Notes under the pieces: generated by a model | Seen by the model: only the letters and a program-made list of their open reading frames with translations | What the model was told of the DNA's origin: nothing | Databases searched by the model: none | Assembly (NCBI RefSeq): GCF_030247195.1 | Contig: NC_080672.1 | Span: forward strand, 368,644,271 to 368,708,270 | Reading direction: 5' to 3' | From: Topomyia yanbarensis | Lineage: Eukaryota > Arthropoda > Insecta > Diptera > Culicidae | DNA length: 64,000 bases | Made by a program: the position numbers and the translations under genes | Shown: one piece after another, positions 20,281-32,535 of the stretch | Numbering within the stretch: position 1 is the stretch's first letter | Layout of the letters: each line of letters begins with the position of its first letter

Positions 20281-22970
20281 TATATTGGTACCTTTTTTAC
20301 ATTTTAACGACATTCAATTAGCAATAGATTACTGGGTAGGGAAAGTTATGAAAATTAGAGCCGTAGTACTCAAGTGAGAGCAAGGATGTGAAGTAAACAG
20401 ATCGGAAAACTAGAAGTGGCAGGGTCATTAGAACAGGCTTAATATTGTACGGGCATAATCTTTGTCTTCTGTTAATGAGGGTCGAGCTTAGGCAGTATAA
20501 CTACGAATCACCCTAGTTCACTAGCATGTGTCCTGGTGTCGATAGACGTGTCCATCTTTACCGTGACAACCGACAATTGGTACCATATATTGGTACGATA
20601 TTTCTATTTTTCGCGTGACGAATGAAGAAAATTTAAATTCACGAAAATAAAAATAAATAAAAAATAAAAAAAATATTTCTATTTTGCTTATCTGCTTACC
20701 TTTCTCCTTTTTGCATTTTGTTCCATTTTTAGTTAAAAATTTTGTTTTATTTTATTTTGACATTTCCCTGTTTCACTAATTAATGCCTTTTTTAGTAATT
20801 TTCGGAGGAATGTTATGTATCAATTTTTTTTATATTTTCAGCTTTTAGCATTATTTCGGATTTGCTTTTTTTCTTTTCTCCATTTAATCTATGGGGCTAA
20901 ATTGGTGTAGACCCCCGAGTTTATGTAGCAGATGCGCACATCTACTTAAAATTAATCAGGGTTTTTAGTGTTTCGGATTATCCAGATCCAGAAAACGACT
21001 TTTTATGGTAGAAACAACTGACCCGAAATGTTCTAATTTTTATTATTTATTTTTATTATAAATTCAACCTGAAACTTTTGTAGCTATCACGTTAATGTGG
21101 AAATATAAAGCTCGAGGGTCTATTTGTCGTACATGGAAGTTGTGTGTCGTTTTCTGGATTGAGGGTTTAGCTAGAGGTCAAGTCAGCTGTTAGCTACTGA
21201 CGCTACTGCAAAATTTGAAACACTAAGAACAGTGACGTAATATCATTTGATCTAGTTCGTTTTTTAATTTTTCTATTAGCCAGAGCTTGGAAAACGAATC
21301 AGCTGAAAAAGAACGAACACTCTTCATTCGTTCTTCGCTTCACGAACATACACCCTATTGAACCATTCACCGCTGAGCTGCGGAGTTGACGGCTTTGGTT
21401 CACCACCACCGAGGCTGGTGAATCATTGCTGTTCTATAGTGTAGGTATATGAGCATAGCGTAATAGTACCCGTTGCTCATTCTCTCTCCCATTCGAAGAG
21501 ATATCAACTGCTATGCATCTTTCGTTCTCCATAGCAAGCTGTACATAGGCACCCAGATTCTCTTTGCTTGCTGGGTGCGAATGTAGGTACGAAAAATGAT
21601 GCCGCCCAGCTGCCCCGGAGAGCAGCACTCATAACGAGAATGTGTTTGTTGTCTTTTATTATTTCTATTCGAGATATTCTGTGCGCTTTCCATATGCAAT
21701 ATTTTTTTAGTTTTGTCATCAACCTATTGAATATGTCGAATTGTGAAAATACAAATAGGGTTAAGGGAACATGTGGAAACTTTACCAAGCACGAAAATCA
21801 ACAATTATTAATAACGTGTTCCATTTGGTACTTAATTTTTTTATATTTGTTTCGATCCCATCAGCTAATTTTTCATCTTCTTCATTTCGTTTTTCATCTT
21901 GCTCCCTTACGCTTATATTTGAAACTTTAAACGCGATTATCACGATATTTGCAGTGACTACGAGTGCCGAAACAGTTTGCAACGGATTTCAAAACTTTAT
22001 TTTTACTTGTTCGTAATTTAACTGCCGTGTCCTTGAACGATTCCATTTTTTCGTCAAAATTTTCATATTAATGTTATGGATTTGTTAATAATTTTTTTCA
22101 GGTGAAAATGGTGTTTTTTTTTGGAAAAATCGTTCCCGTTTCCAAAAAGAAGAGAATTTTTTTTCAATCAATCCTTCAAGGACACCACAGATAGATACAC
22201 CATTCCATTTAAACAAAATTTGAAAACATTTTTGGTTGCCTGGTTGCAATAAAAATCTCGGGTAACTTAGAATAAAGGCATTAAAGTCAACTGTCAAGAT
22301 TCATTTGGAGGATATTCCGAATAAAACTTTATTCGCCAAGCTCGGAATAATTGCAGCGAACTAATCTGTTCAGATCACTAAAGCATTAAAGCGGGATACT
22401 AATTTCTTCCCAAAGATTAAAAGGCATGTGTAATTTTGCTATTCCTGCTCAACTTTAGACGCAGCTCGAAGTAATTTTTTGATTATTAAATATTCCCAAT
22501 ATGCCGTACATTTTAGACACTCCGTTAGTAGGTATCCAATTTAATGAGGAGTCATAAATCTTGCTCATCGAATTTGTGGTTAATATTATATTTGTTAATA
22601 TTTAACCTGTCTGTACAACATTTTGGAAAAGAATGTAGTACATCATAGTTTGAAACATATATTGTCCTTGTTAAATGCGAATAACTTATAACCACTTCGT
22701 TTTGGTTCACGATTATAAAATTTCAAATATTCGTAAGCTAGAGATACAATGTTAGAAAAAAATGAACCTATATGTGTTGGGCTGAATCGTCTGAGGAACC
22801 AACATCCAAAAAACTGATAAATGCATATCGATGTTTGAATATCCACGATTTCCCTAAATTTATAATGCATCGTGAACTGTACTAGTTCTTCAATTTTTTC
22901 CCCTCAAACCTCAGCAGAATCAAATAAGCGGTACCTGTTGCCTAATGTCCGCTTCACAAGCCATATGTTC
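20281..22970. other. Unassigned, mostly AT-rich DNA
   Basis: I see no gene. Near 20640-20670 is an A-rich (AAATA)n-like tract. At 20945-21220 are segments related to the AGTGTTTCGGATT element end also found at 34888 and 46480, with a weak inverted counterpart (CCAGAAAACGAC against GTCGTTTTCTGG). From 21260 to 21660 the DNA is somewhat richer in G and C but has no recognisable frame. Confidence 0.4.
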
Positions 22971-22974
22971 TTAA

Positions 22975-23493
22975 CCCATTATATCCTAGCGTATGAAATT
23001 TCATACGCAAGACTATCCATCGTTCAACGCGTATATACTGTGGAATTTTGACATCTAACTGCTTTATTATTGCACTGATGGGATCATTACACCGCATACT
23101 TCATTGTGAAGTAAGACAGCTGCCAATTTTTGTCATTTTATTTACATTTTCGAACCGTGTATTGTTGAGGCAAATGGCGGCTGAAATGTGAGCAAAACAT
23201 TTCATTGAATTTTATTGGTAGGATTAGTGCTAATAATTCTATTATGTAACAAAACGTTGTCACAGGTGTAAAAGAAGTGCTGTCTATCAAAAAATCCGAA
23301 GAAATTTGCAAAACAACTTAAAATTTGTTGTTTTTATTAAAGCGTACGAAATTTTTTGCATGAGACATTTTCAATCCCAAAGCCATTTTAAGCGGTGATT
23401 TTGTTTTTCCCATTATTTTCGATACATTTTTTGATGGAATTGAGGATATCACTGCATTTGGCTCACTTTTTGAAGCCCCTGGGTTATAATGGG
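22975..23493. mobile_element. 519-bp TTAA MITE, copy 1
   Basis: It is flanked by TTAA (22971-22974 and 23494-23497), starts CCCATTATATCC and ends GGTTATAATGGG. TTAA targets with CCC...GGG ends are typical of piggyBac-type non-autonomous elements. Just inside the left end is a perfect 20-bp palindrome, GCGTATGAAATTTCATACGC. Copy 2 at 25831-26349 is the same length and in the opposite orientation. Confidence 0.9.
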
Positions 23494-23497
23494 TTAA

Positions 23498-25826
23498 CTG
23501 ACGTAGCGAAAGATGCTGAAAACCGCTAATGTGGCCAGAAGAATTTTATATTCAGATTCAGCATTACACAATGAATCTGAATGGTTCAACAGCTTGTATG
23601 TTCTTGAACCAATTTCACTAAATAATCAACCAAGCAAAGAGGAACCACTATTCAAGAGAGAAGAGAATACTGATATCCTCTCTCTCAATGATACTCACAA
23701 CTGTTCATCACTATAATGATACGTGCTTATGCAAGCGTGTGTGGATATATTCGTTCCTGTTTCTGTTTCCTCGTGTTGTTGCTTCGGTATCCATAGCGGC
23801 AATTCATTCGGTTGGGGTGAAGGCAAGCGTTTTACTGAACTGTATTGTGGTTCGTTCGGATTGAATTTGAATGAATGGTGAAAGCTCTGCTATTAGCTTA
23901 ATTTATTTCTATTGTAACCTTTTTCTATTTTCTATATTTATCCTTTTTTGCATGCTTATTTTATAATTTTGTTATTTTTTGATTAACCCCATTTTTGTCC
24001 CATTGTTTAAACGTCACATTTTTCCTTTGGTTGTATGTTATCTAGTTTTATTTATTTATTTATTATTTTTTAGATTCTATTTTATCTGTTTATTTTATTT
24101 ACTTTTCTTTTTCATTTATTCCTTTTTGTCCTAAATTTCTATTTTCGTTAACTTTATAACTACATTTGTCCATGCGGCATATTTTTTTAAATTCGTTTTT
24201 TTCTGTTTTATTGATTCTCACATTTTTTTTTTGAACATTAAATTCTCTTTTTTCCACATTCCCTACCAACTTTATTTCCACTCGTAATATTTTGTTTGTT
24301 TTTTTGTTTTGTCCATTTTTTCTTCGTTTTACATTTTTACCCTCTGCACTTTATTCTGCAATTTAATGTTCTTATTTTTTCCATTTCTTATTTTACGTTA
24401 TTTTTTTCAATTTTTCTCACTTTCTACCATTGCATCCATTTGTTCCGTTATTCATTTTTATTCTTTAAACCACTCTCTCCATTTTTTTCAAATTTTTTCG
24501 CCTTTCAAATTGATTTTTTTATCTTTTCTTGATTTTTCTATTTCGCTGAATTTACCATAACTTCCAAATTTAATCCATATACATTTTTTCATGTATAATT
24601 TAGTTTTGTACATTTATGTTTTTTGTTCTAATTTGATAAATTTTCGATATATTACCAATTTTTCTATCTTATCAAATCGAATCATTGAATTCTTTTTAAA
24701 TTTTATTCATTTTCTGCATTTGTGTTTATCACATTTTTTTTATCTTGTATTGTTTTCTCATTGTTACTACTTTCGTCATTTTTTACCATAGATCGTATTT
24801 TTCTCAATTATTCAATGTTTGTATCTTAGTTCTGTTTTTATCCTTCTTGGATTTCGTTATTTTTTCTATTTTATACATATTCTAAACATAATGTTTCAAT
24901 ACTGCATTTGTGTTTCTTTTTTATGTTTCAGCATTTTATTTATTTATTTTTTCTATTTTGACATTAATAGTTTTGAATTATTTCTTTCGGTGTTGTTGAT
25001 TTTTACTACTTTTACTTGTCTTTCTTTGCATATTCTATACATATAAATATATTTCATTTCCATTTTTTGTTGACTTTTTTGGTAGTATCCAATGGGGAAA
25101 ACAAATCAAACAGATGGAACAAATCGATTTAAGTTAAGCGGAAGCAATTATGTGAAAAAATCCCCCCAGAACACAGTCATTTTTTTCGTCCGAAACGTGC
25201 GAAAAATTATTCACGCGAAAACTATTGGTATTGTTATAGTGATTAATCCTGCTTGAAGTGAGATGTTTGATACATTTTTTTTTCAAAGTATGAAAAAGTC
25301 TTCAAAAATATTAGTAAATATGTTTTTGTGAACAACTTTACTAAAGACCAAAAATCTCTATTCATAAAACACTCGAACTTATTGACCGTTTTTTGTGAAT
25401 GACCCCTGAAAAACCTTTCCTCAGCATAACTTCTTAATTATCGTAGATAAAGCTTCAGTTTTTGGTAAAATTAGCAAAAGTTTTAAAAGTAATAACTTTT
25501 GAACGGGCAAAAACGGGCAGCCATCTCTAGTTGCAATTAGAAATGCTGCATCAACACTATAGAACTCAATAGAGTTTTTTGTCTCTCGTTGTCTCCAGTA
25601 GAGTTATAGAAGATTTGAAAAAAATATTGTTTTTCAAAAAATGTCCAATATCTCCGAAAATACTCGCGATAAGAAAAATTATTCTTAAATAAAATTTGTG
25701 TATTTTGACGAGAGGAACAGCTTCGTAGAATATATGAAACCCGTAGGAATGATAATTGAAAAGATATTTTTAAAAAAATATTTTTAGGAGCCATCTAAAT
25801 ATAATGAGCTGTATCTTCTAAAGCAT
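23498..25826. other. T-rich strand-asymmetric region, no gene
   Basis: From about 23930 to 25080 the plus strand is dominated by T with short TTTTATTT/TTTCTATTTT words, looking like an old, degenerate T-rich tandem sequence. The hydrophobic Phe/Leu/Ile-rich open frames here are products of this composition. At 25160-25830 there is AT-rich unassigned DNA. No gene was recognised. Confidence 0.5.
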
Positions 25827-25830
25827 TTAA

Positions 25831-26349
25831 CCCATTATAACCCAGGGGTTTCAAAAAGTGAGCCAAATGCAGTGATATCTTCAATTCCACCAAAAAATGT
25901 ATCAAGGATTATGGGAAAAATAAAGTCACCGCTTAAAATGGTTTTGAGAATGAAAATATCTCGTGCCAAAAAATTCGTACGCTTAAATAAAAACAACAAA
26001 TTTTAAGTTGTTTGACATATTTCTTCGGATTTTCTGATAGACAACACTTCTTTTACACCTGTAGGAACGTTTTGTCACATAATGGAATTATTAGCACGAA
26101 TTCCAACAATAAAATTCAATTAAATGTATTGCTTACTTTTCAGCCGCCATTTGCCCCAACTATACATGGTTCAAAAATGTAAACAAAATTATAAAAAATG
26201 GCAGTTGTCTTGTTTCACAATGAAATATGAGGTGCAATGATCCCATTAGTGCAATAATAAAGCAGTTAGATGCCAAAATTCTGTAGTAAATACGCCTAAA
26301 CCGATGGATAGTTCTGCGTATGAAATTTCATACGCTAGGATATAATGGG
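25831..26349. mobile_element. 519-bp TTAA MITE, copy 2 (inverted)
   Basis: It is flanked by TTAA (25827-25830 and 26350-26353). It is an inverted copy of 22975-23493 with scattered substitutions, and carries the same 20-bp palindrome GCGTATGAAATTTCATACGC near its right end. It has no coding capacity. Confidence 0.9.
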
Positions 26350-26353
26350 TTAA

Positions 26354-27040
26354 GGAAGAGACTTTTTGTATTCAGCAAAAAGATTCGTGAAAGTAATCTC
26401 CACAACTTTTCTAAAGACGTTAGCTCATTTTCTTAATTAAACAAAAAAATGTTGAAAAATCTCACCTATAGGCGGATATATCATGAAAATAATAGTAGCA
26501 ATTGGCAAATCATGCCACTTATGAAGAGTTGTCCGAAAACACTGTTGCAGTAAATTCAGCCGTTTCCACGTTAACAAACAATCACCATTTGAAACAATTA
26601 ATTTTTCAAAAAATACCAAATTACTTGGAAAATACACCAGATACGCCATTATTGAAATATAGAAAGATGTTCGTTTTGATAATTCAAACCTTGTTACGGA
26701 ACATACCGAACTTGTCAGAAAGATATTAAAAAAAGTTAAATTAATGAATTTACTTCATCCACAAACAACTAACAATAATGTTGAAGATGTTAAAGATAAA
26801 GACTTTGTGTCTTCAGCAAAGTTGTCGGCAAAAGCTTGCTCTACAACTTTGCTGAAGACATAATATAACATATATGTACTTGCAAGAAAGTTGGTATGTT
26901 TCCCACTTTTGGGGAGATTAATCATTTAAATACTAACACCATATCAACGGGCGTGTAATGTCCTATGTCCACGAATTCCTGCGAAGACTTCATTGACCTA
27001 AACTTAACTATTTAGGCGTAATCACGATTTTGGCAAAAAA
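26354..27040. other. Unassigned AT-rich DNA
   Basis: There is no gene. The stretch includes an inverted pair around 26810-26860 (AAGACTTTGTGTCTTCAGCAA against TTTGCTGAAGACATAA), a motif common in mosquito repeats. Confidence 0.4.
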
Positions 27041-27125
27041 AAAACACTTCGCAGAAGCAGAATTTGAACCTGCAATCCTTGGGACTCCGGCCCAATGGAG
27101 AGACCCTTATGCTATCTTTTAGGTA
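27040..27125 (-). pseudogene. tRNA-like pseudogene or SINE head
   Basis: On the minus strand an A box (TAGCATAAGGG) and a B box (GGTTCAAATTC) are correctly spaced. A five-pair anticodon stem (TTGGG/CCCAA) closes a seven-base loop, CCGGAGT, whose middle bases GGA would read serine. A T-arm (GCAGG/TCTGC) follows. The sequence ends in a run of nine T, a polymerase III terminator. The acceptor stem does not pair and position 33 is C rather than T, so it is not a functional tRNA. Confidence 0.45.
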
Positions 27126-29499
27126 TGATGACATCTTACACATGATTATCGCAACAAATTTGATCTGGGTGGATATTTTTTCACATAATCGCTTTCGCTT
27201 CACTCCCAATTTCGATCTGTTTTCCCCCTTGGATATCAGCAAAAAAAAGTCTTAAATGAAATAATTAGTATTAGCACTTACGTCAAAAACTAGAAAAAAA
27301 TATTTATATGTTTTTTTTCGCGATTTTTACTATATTTGAAATAAATTCTTTAATAATATTGTAACGATGTTTAAATGATGAACTCGCCAATATATATGAA
27401 TCAGGCTTCTTCTCCTAAACAAAAAAAAGCCAGCTGAAATATAAAGCTTCAATGTTTTAGAGCTTTTTTCTTCTTTGAAACATTGTAGACAAAAATTAGG
27501 TTCCCAACAAAGCCATGCGAAAAAACTTCCTTCAATTAACAGCCCTGAGTGTATATCGAGATTGATTTTTTTATATTTTCGAGAAATCTAAAAAGGTTGT
27601 GGGCCCTTAAGTTAAACCGCATTTGTTCTCTATGGCCTCCACGGTCTAATTTTTTCGGTCCGAAAATTCAACATTTATATAGCCAGAAAAAATGTTGGAC
27701 GGTAATAAATTAATTAATGCAGATCCACTCTACTGTAAGTGACACTACCCGAGTAGAAAAGCTAATTACAGCAAACCACGCCGCAAGTATAACCCATGAT
27801 ACAAATAACAGGATTACCGTCACATAATTGCCCATATGAGTATGATTTGGGATTTAATGGAACTCAGTAGACTTACACAGTTGACACATTCACAAAAAAA
27901 ACAGAACCACTGCCACTTTGGTGTTTATTCAAATTTGAACAAAAAATTTAAAACCACAAGCAAACACACATCAATTTGCTTCTGGTCGCAGAGAGGGTTT
28001 CTTTCGTCTGTTTGAACATCGCGCAGCGGGAACAGCTTGGCCCTTAATGCGGTCGGTAAATAGTGGCGAAATGTCAAGATTTATCCACGCCGCGTCACAC
28101 ACACACACAAACCGAGCGCAATCAGCAAAGGTAACCAAGCAAATCGCAGAGCCGTGCGTGGTGAGAAAAAGGGAAACACTTGAGCCCGCAGTTGTTTCCT
28201 CGCTCCCTCGCATTCGTTTAATGGTGGACAAATTTGCTAATCCTTCAGCCCCGGTGGAGTGCATACGAAACACGTCACGGCTTAGCTTAAGAAGAGTGGT
28301 GGAGAAACTGTTCAACTGTGACTGAGTAAATGGAAAAACTTTTTTGCTCTTGTCCTCCTGCGCACCGCCGGCCGCCACCAATGCAATGGATGGGTCGGGC
28401 AGTGCTTGACCTGGTTAAAGCCACACTCTCCTCCTCCTCCTGCTAACAACTAGCGGGTGCGCTTGTTGCAGGACGGAATCTGTCAAGATGATATAAAACC
28501 GCAGCGTAGGTACCTACACAGCAACTTGCTGAAAGTTCATTCCGGGGTGCTGCACAATTTCTCGCTCGCCTCCTGGCCTACTGCCTGGTAGTGACAGTAA
28601 ACTGACTGTGATTAAAGCTCACTGACTCGGAGGGGGGGGGGGGTTTGTCTGTCGGTGGCTTGGGGGAACACTTTCCACTCGATCGAGCAGAAACACTCTG
28701 TGTCGGAAGCAGTAGCCGGTTCGGGTTCCGGTGTTACAGCCAATAAAGGGGGTCTTGAATGAAAGCAAAACACCGCCATAATCGCTGTAATCACCGTCGG
28801 TCGATTTGATATCAATTATGTGTTAAAGCGTTGTATGCATCCAGGGGTGGCTGGGGTTATTGCTGAAGATTAAAACGATTACGGATTTTAGGAAGATAGT
28901 TACTAAAACTTTAAAAGCAATTCGAATCACAATCCGTTCACATTTGTAAGATTGTTATGTTGTTTAATTCTAGCGAATTTTCGTGAAGAACGGAAGCTTA
29001 CGGAAGTCCTTTATCTTCAGTGTCACCATCTCCGCAATACAGTATTGATATCATTCAACATTAGTTTAAACGATTCGTTCTGCCAAACAACTCAAGACAC
29101 GTGACTTAAAGTGGAAACGTTGAAAAGAAGGTTCCCGTGTATATAGAAAACGACCATATAGAGGTAAGGAGGACTTATTATCACGTACCCCTCCTGATCT
29201 AATTGTAGAATGTAATATGGGGAAGTAAAATCCGTTACACCTGACAGTTGGAGAAACCTCTTCCCGGGTATTCCTAACAGTGTGCTTGTAGGAAGGACGC
29301 TGGTCAAAAGAACTATTTTCTCCTACATGATAATAAAACTCACGAAGCTTCTATTAAACCAACTACGTTATGCACTCATGAGGGGCAAACTCCTACGTCC
29401 AAGTACTGTAATCAGACATCTCACCATGGACAACCTAACGCATAAGGTGCAGTAGTGAATACATCTCAATCAATTGCCAACTCATCTACGGCAAACCAA
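27126..29499. other. Low-repeat DNA, GC-richer block 27.9-28.8 kb
   Basis: I find no transposon in 27900-28830, where G and C are clearly higher than in the flanks. A TATAAAA at 28490-28496 on the plus strand lies in this block and could be a promoter TATA box, but no convincing initiator or coding exon follows. The plus and minus open frames here show no family resemblance. An 11-G tract is near 28632. The rest (27130-27900 and 28830-29499) is AT-rich and unassigned. Confidence 0.35.
28489..28496 (+). promoter_or_regulatory. Possible TATA box
   Basis: ATATAAAA stands in a locally GC-rich, low-repeat block. No matching initiator at the expected distance and no downstream exon were identified, so this is only a candidate. 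Confidence 0.15.
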
Positions 29500-29874
29500 T
29501 ACACTGAAGTCTTTTTTTATGCGGTTTTTTTTTATGCGGATTTTTTTTATGCGACTTTTTTTATGCGGATTTTCAAAGTTATGCGGTTTTTTTTTATGCG
29601 GATTTTCAAAGTTATGCGGTTTTTTTTTATGCGGATTTTCAAAGTTATGCGGTTTTTTATGCGAATTTTCAAAGTTATGCGATTCTTTTTATGCAGCTTC
29701 CTTTTAATTTCTAGGGCATCACCTGAAGCGACTTTTATCGAAAGATAGATCCTCGTGAACAAAAGACATAAAATATTCATATTTTTATTTTAGGTTATAA
29801 ATTACTAGTCTTTGGGTTAAGGATATGAGAAGTATTCTTGATGCAGTGAAAATAAAAACAGAAAATGACTGAAT

Positions 29875-30000
29875 ACCTTTATACCTTTCTCATAATAAAA
29901 CTTATGCAATCGGTCGGAATTTACACTTTTTAACCGAGGCCCGCAGAGCCGAATCTCTTATACCATTCGACTCAGTTCGGCGAGATCGGAAAAAAAAGTC
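29875..30000. repeat. Repeat C fragment, copy 3
   Basis: It contains CCTTTCTCATAATAAAACTT, GAGGCCCGCAGAGCCGAAT and ACCATTCGACTCAGTTCGGC, matching the first ~120 bp of repeat C (15276 and 60330). The rest of the repeat is absent. Confidence 0.65.
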
Positions 30001-30339
30001 TCTGAGCGTTTATCTTTTTTTTACTTGGTGATAAAGCTTTTACGCCGACCCGGCACACGTTCAGTAGTTAGACCATACTACCGATTTCGTCCATCATGTG
30101 CCAGAGTGAGGGACTCTGAACAGAGAAGATAACTCTCTATTCCTCTAAACTCCACCAAGAAGTCCGACATTTGCCTGATCCCCCGGATTCCATTTGAAAT
30201 GACTACTTTGGGGGGAGGCGTGTTAATGCACTTCACTTGATTCCAGGTCTAGCTGGTCGTGCTAGATTTCGCTTGTCTCGTAACCGCCATATCAGTCCTG
30301 CACGGCATGATATTCTACATGCCTTCCTCTCTACGTTGA

Positions 30340-30830
30340 CCAGTTGGATGCCGTGGTCGATCTGGCGATTCCGGTTGGAGGGTGGCTTCCGGTTCACTGG
30401 TGCCCCAACGACCAGGGTCTCCTGCAACCGTTGACGGACACGTTTTTCTTCCTTAGATGCAGTCCGGCAGAATGCCGAGGTTAGTCCAGCGATTCCCGGT
30501 GGAGGATTGCGTCCGGTTCACTGGCGCCCCGATGATTCAAGCCGGCGATTCGCTACGGACTACTCGGAATAGTCCCCGACGGTGGATCTTTCCTACTCCG
30601 ACGAAAAGTTCCCCGGCAGTGGAAGATCTTCCGAAACCGATACGAACTGCGATTCGGGGTGGAGTGACTTCCAGTTGTCAGGCGCCCCGACGAGCATCTG
30701 CCGGCGCTACTTCCCGATCTATTCGAATTAGTCCCCGGCGGGGGCCTAGTCTACTCCGACGGAGAAATTTCCCGACGTTGAAATTTCTCTCGAAATCGTT
30801 ATCTCGATGCTGGTCGGTTAGGTGCCGAGG
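30340..30830. repeat. GC-rich degenerate internal repeats (TE leader-like)
   Basis: Units recur with words such as CGATTCCGGTTGGAGG, CCGGTTCACTGGTGCCCC, GATTCCCGGTGGAGGATTGC, GGTTCACTGGCGCCCCGA and TAGTCCCCGNCGG. The G+C content is far above the surroundings. Such blocks occur in untranslated leaders of some mosquito retroelements, which is inference here. The 160-residue open frame over it (arginine/serine/proline-rich) looks like a composition effect. Confidence 0.45.
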
Positions 30831-31291
30831 TCAGTCTTGCGATTCCAAGAAGTCAAGGTTCCGACAGCATAAGTCATTAAGTGACTTTACGCTTGTCTGG
30901 ACATGCCGCAGACTCGCATTTAATGCCAAAAGATCCTGACTCCTGCGTTGCAGAAGAAAAAGAGCTAAGTAGCCGGAAAACTCTAAGCTTGCTCATATGA
31001 CCCTACTCCGCGCTTTTTTCTAAACTTTTTTACTTCAAATCCTTGCTTTTCCTTGAGTACTATGGCTCTTAATATTGAAAAATATTTCACACCTTATGTG
31101 TTTTTTTTATGCGGATTTTCAAAGTTATGCGGTTTTATTTTATGCGGATTTTCAAAGTTACGCGGTTTTTTTTTATGCGGAGTCTCAAAGTTATGCGGTT
31201 TTTTTTTATGCGGATTTTCAAAGTTATGCGGTTTTTTTTTATGCGGATTTTTTTTATGCGGTACGTATCCCCCGCATAAAAAAAAACTTCA

Positions 31292-31519
31292 GTGTATAAA
31301 ACAGAGTTTTCCATACCAATACCTGAACCACAAACGAATGTCAAAATTGTGGGAGCTGTTCAGGCCATGATGACAACCGCGAAAGCAGCACCCAGCACCC
31401 CAAAATCAACTGTTAGCACCGTCGGTGAGGTGGCTAATAACAATGACGATGGGTTTACGCTGGTCAACCTAAAGTGCAAGAAACTAGGAAGAACATCTTA
31501 TAGCGGGTACCAAGACTAG
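31292..31519 (+). pseudogene. Possible remnant of a retroelement gag/ORF1 protein
   Basis: A 75-codon open frame contains a Thr/Ala/Pro/Ser-rich stretch followed by NNNDDGFTLVNLKCKK. An acidic DDGFTLV-type motif before basic residues occurs in ORF1 proteins of some insect non-LTR retrotransposons. The first codons overlap the end of the TA-flanked element, so the natural start is missing. Assignment is weak. Confidence 0.25.
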
Positions 31520-32535
31520 TTTAACGATGATCACTTTGACATGAAAGGCATGGAAGAAGTAAATGATCCCCAGGATGCAGTACGCAAGTAGGCAAATGTT
31601 TCCCCGCCGCGAAAGAAGGTCTCTGCATGCAATAGAAACTTGTGTGCACAAAATCGAACGGATAATCAATAACATTTGTTTAAATATTGTGAACATATCC
31701 AGGATCCGCGGCTCCGTTAAGCTACTGCCGTAAGCCGTATGCAATAAACGAATTAAAATTAATTTTTTTTTAAGTTTTCAAGCGTTTTTTAAATGCAATA
31801 TTTACTGTTCTACGAATAGTACCAATCAAAACTGATAGAAAATTTTAATATTCAGCTTACTAGATTTTGTGACCAAACGTAAGCTATTTGTAAAAGTTGT
31901 TGTACCTATCTGAATAAAGTTGTTAAATATGTACATTTCGCAGTGTATAGAGTACTGGTTTGATTAAAAAAAATCATCAACAATATTCCTCAAACCATGA
32001 CCATTCTTCCGTAGTATAAATAAGGACACCAGGAAATCATCTGGGCCCGTTGATATTCTTTCTGTCTGTGAACTGAATCGGTGTCCAAAAAGGCCACATT
32101 TTTTGCTGTTCCACATCTTAATGACAGTGTTGCTGGACACGGCTGGTAGTAGGGGTCATTGTGTATCGACCTCATCATCGTTTACAGGCAGATTAAAAAA
32201 TGTATCAGTAGAAGCCTATTAGTGGTTGGGTTGTAATAATTGTAGTTTTCAGTACTAGTGTACAACTGTTATGTGCTAGTCGTATGTCTATCTGTATAGA
32301 CATACATAATGTTCATCTGAGCATTTGTGACAGCTGGATCAGGAAATGGATATGGACGGACTGGACTGGCGTATATGATAGAATAATGGCTAATCCTTCC
32401 TAGGATACATAATATCGATCAACTTATACTCTGCTACTTAAATTCTTTCCTTTCTTCATCATGTTATTTTTCCTTTTATCAGTATATCTTAAATTAGATT
32501 CATGATAACACTCATTAACACGATAAATTGCATAT
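31520..32535. other. Unassigned DNA, no gene seen
   Basis: AT-rich sequence with no clear repeat boundary or coding frame. Confidence 0.35.

Larger units (their letters stand above)
29502..31294. mobile_element. TA-flanked element with motif-built subterminal arrays
   Basis: The left end CACTGAAGTC... (29502-29524) returns inverted at 31272-31294 with one mismatch in 23 bp, and both sides are flanked by TA, as expected for Tc1/mariner-type insertions. Inside each end is a tandem array of a ~33-bp unit, ATGCGG-T(8-9)-ATGCGGATTTTCAAAGTT, at about 29512-29700 and 31098-31262, both in the same orientation. The interior (29700-31090) holds other repeats, including a repeat C fragment and a GC-rich segment. 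No transposase was recognised. Confidence 0.68.

Noticed and set aside
24296..25046. Hydrophobic Phe/Leu/Ile-rich frames resembling membrane proteins
   Set aside because: They overlap each other in several frames and follow from the T-rich composition of the region.
27040..27125. A functional serine tRNA gene
   Set aside because: The acceptor stem does not pair and the base before the anticodon is C instead of T, so it was kept only as a tRNA-like pseudogene.
27971..28381. 136-codon minus frame as a missing exon of the Tat-SF1-like gene
   Set aside because: It shows no RRM1 or N-terminal Tat-SF1 features.
29455..31370. Phe-Phe-Met-Arg-Ile / Leu-Cys-Gly-Phe repeat frames
   Set aside because: They arise from the 33-bp subterminal tandem repeat of a transposon, not a protein gene.
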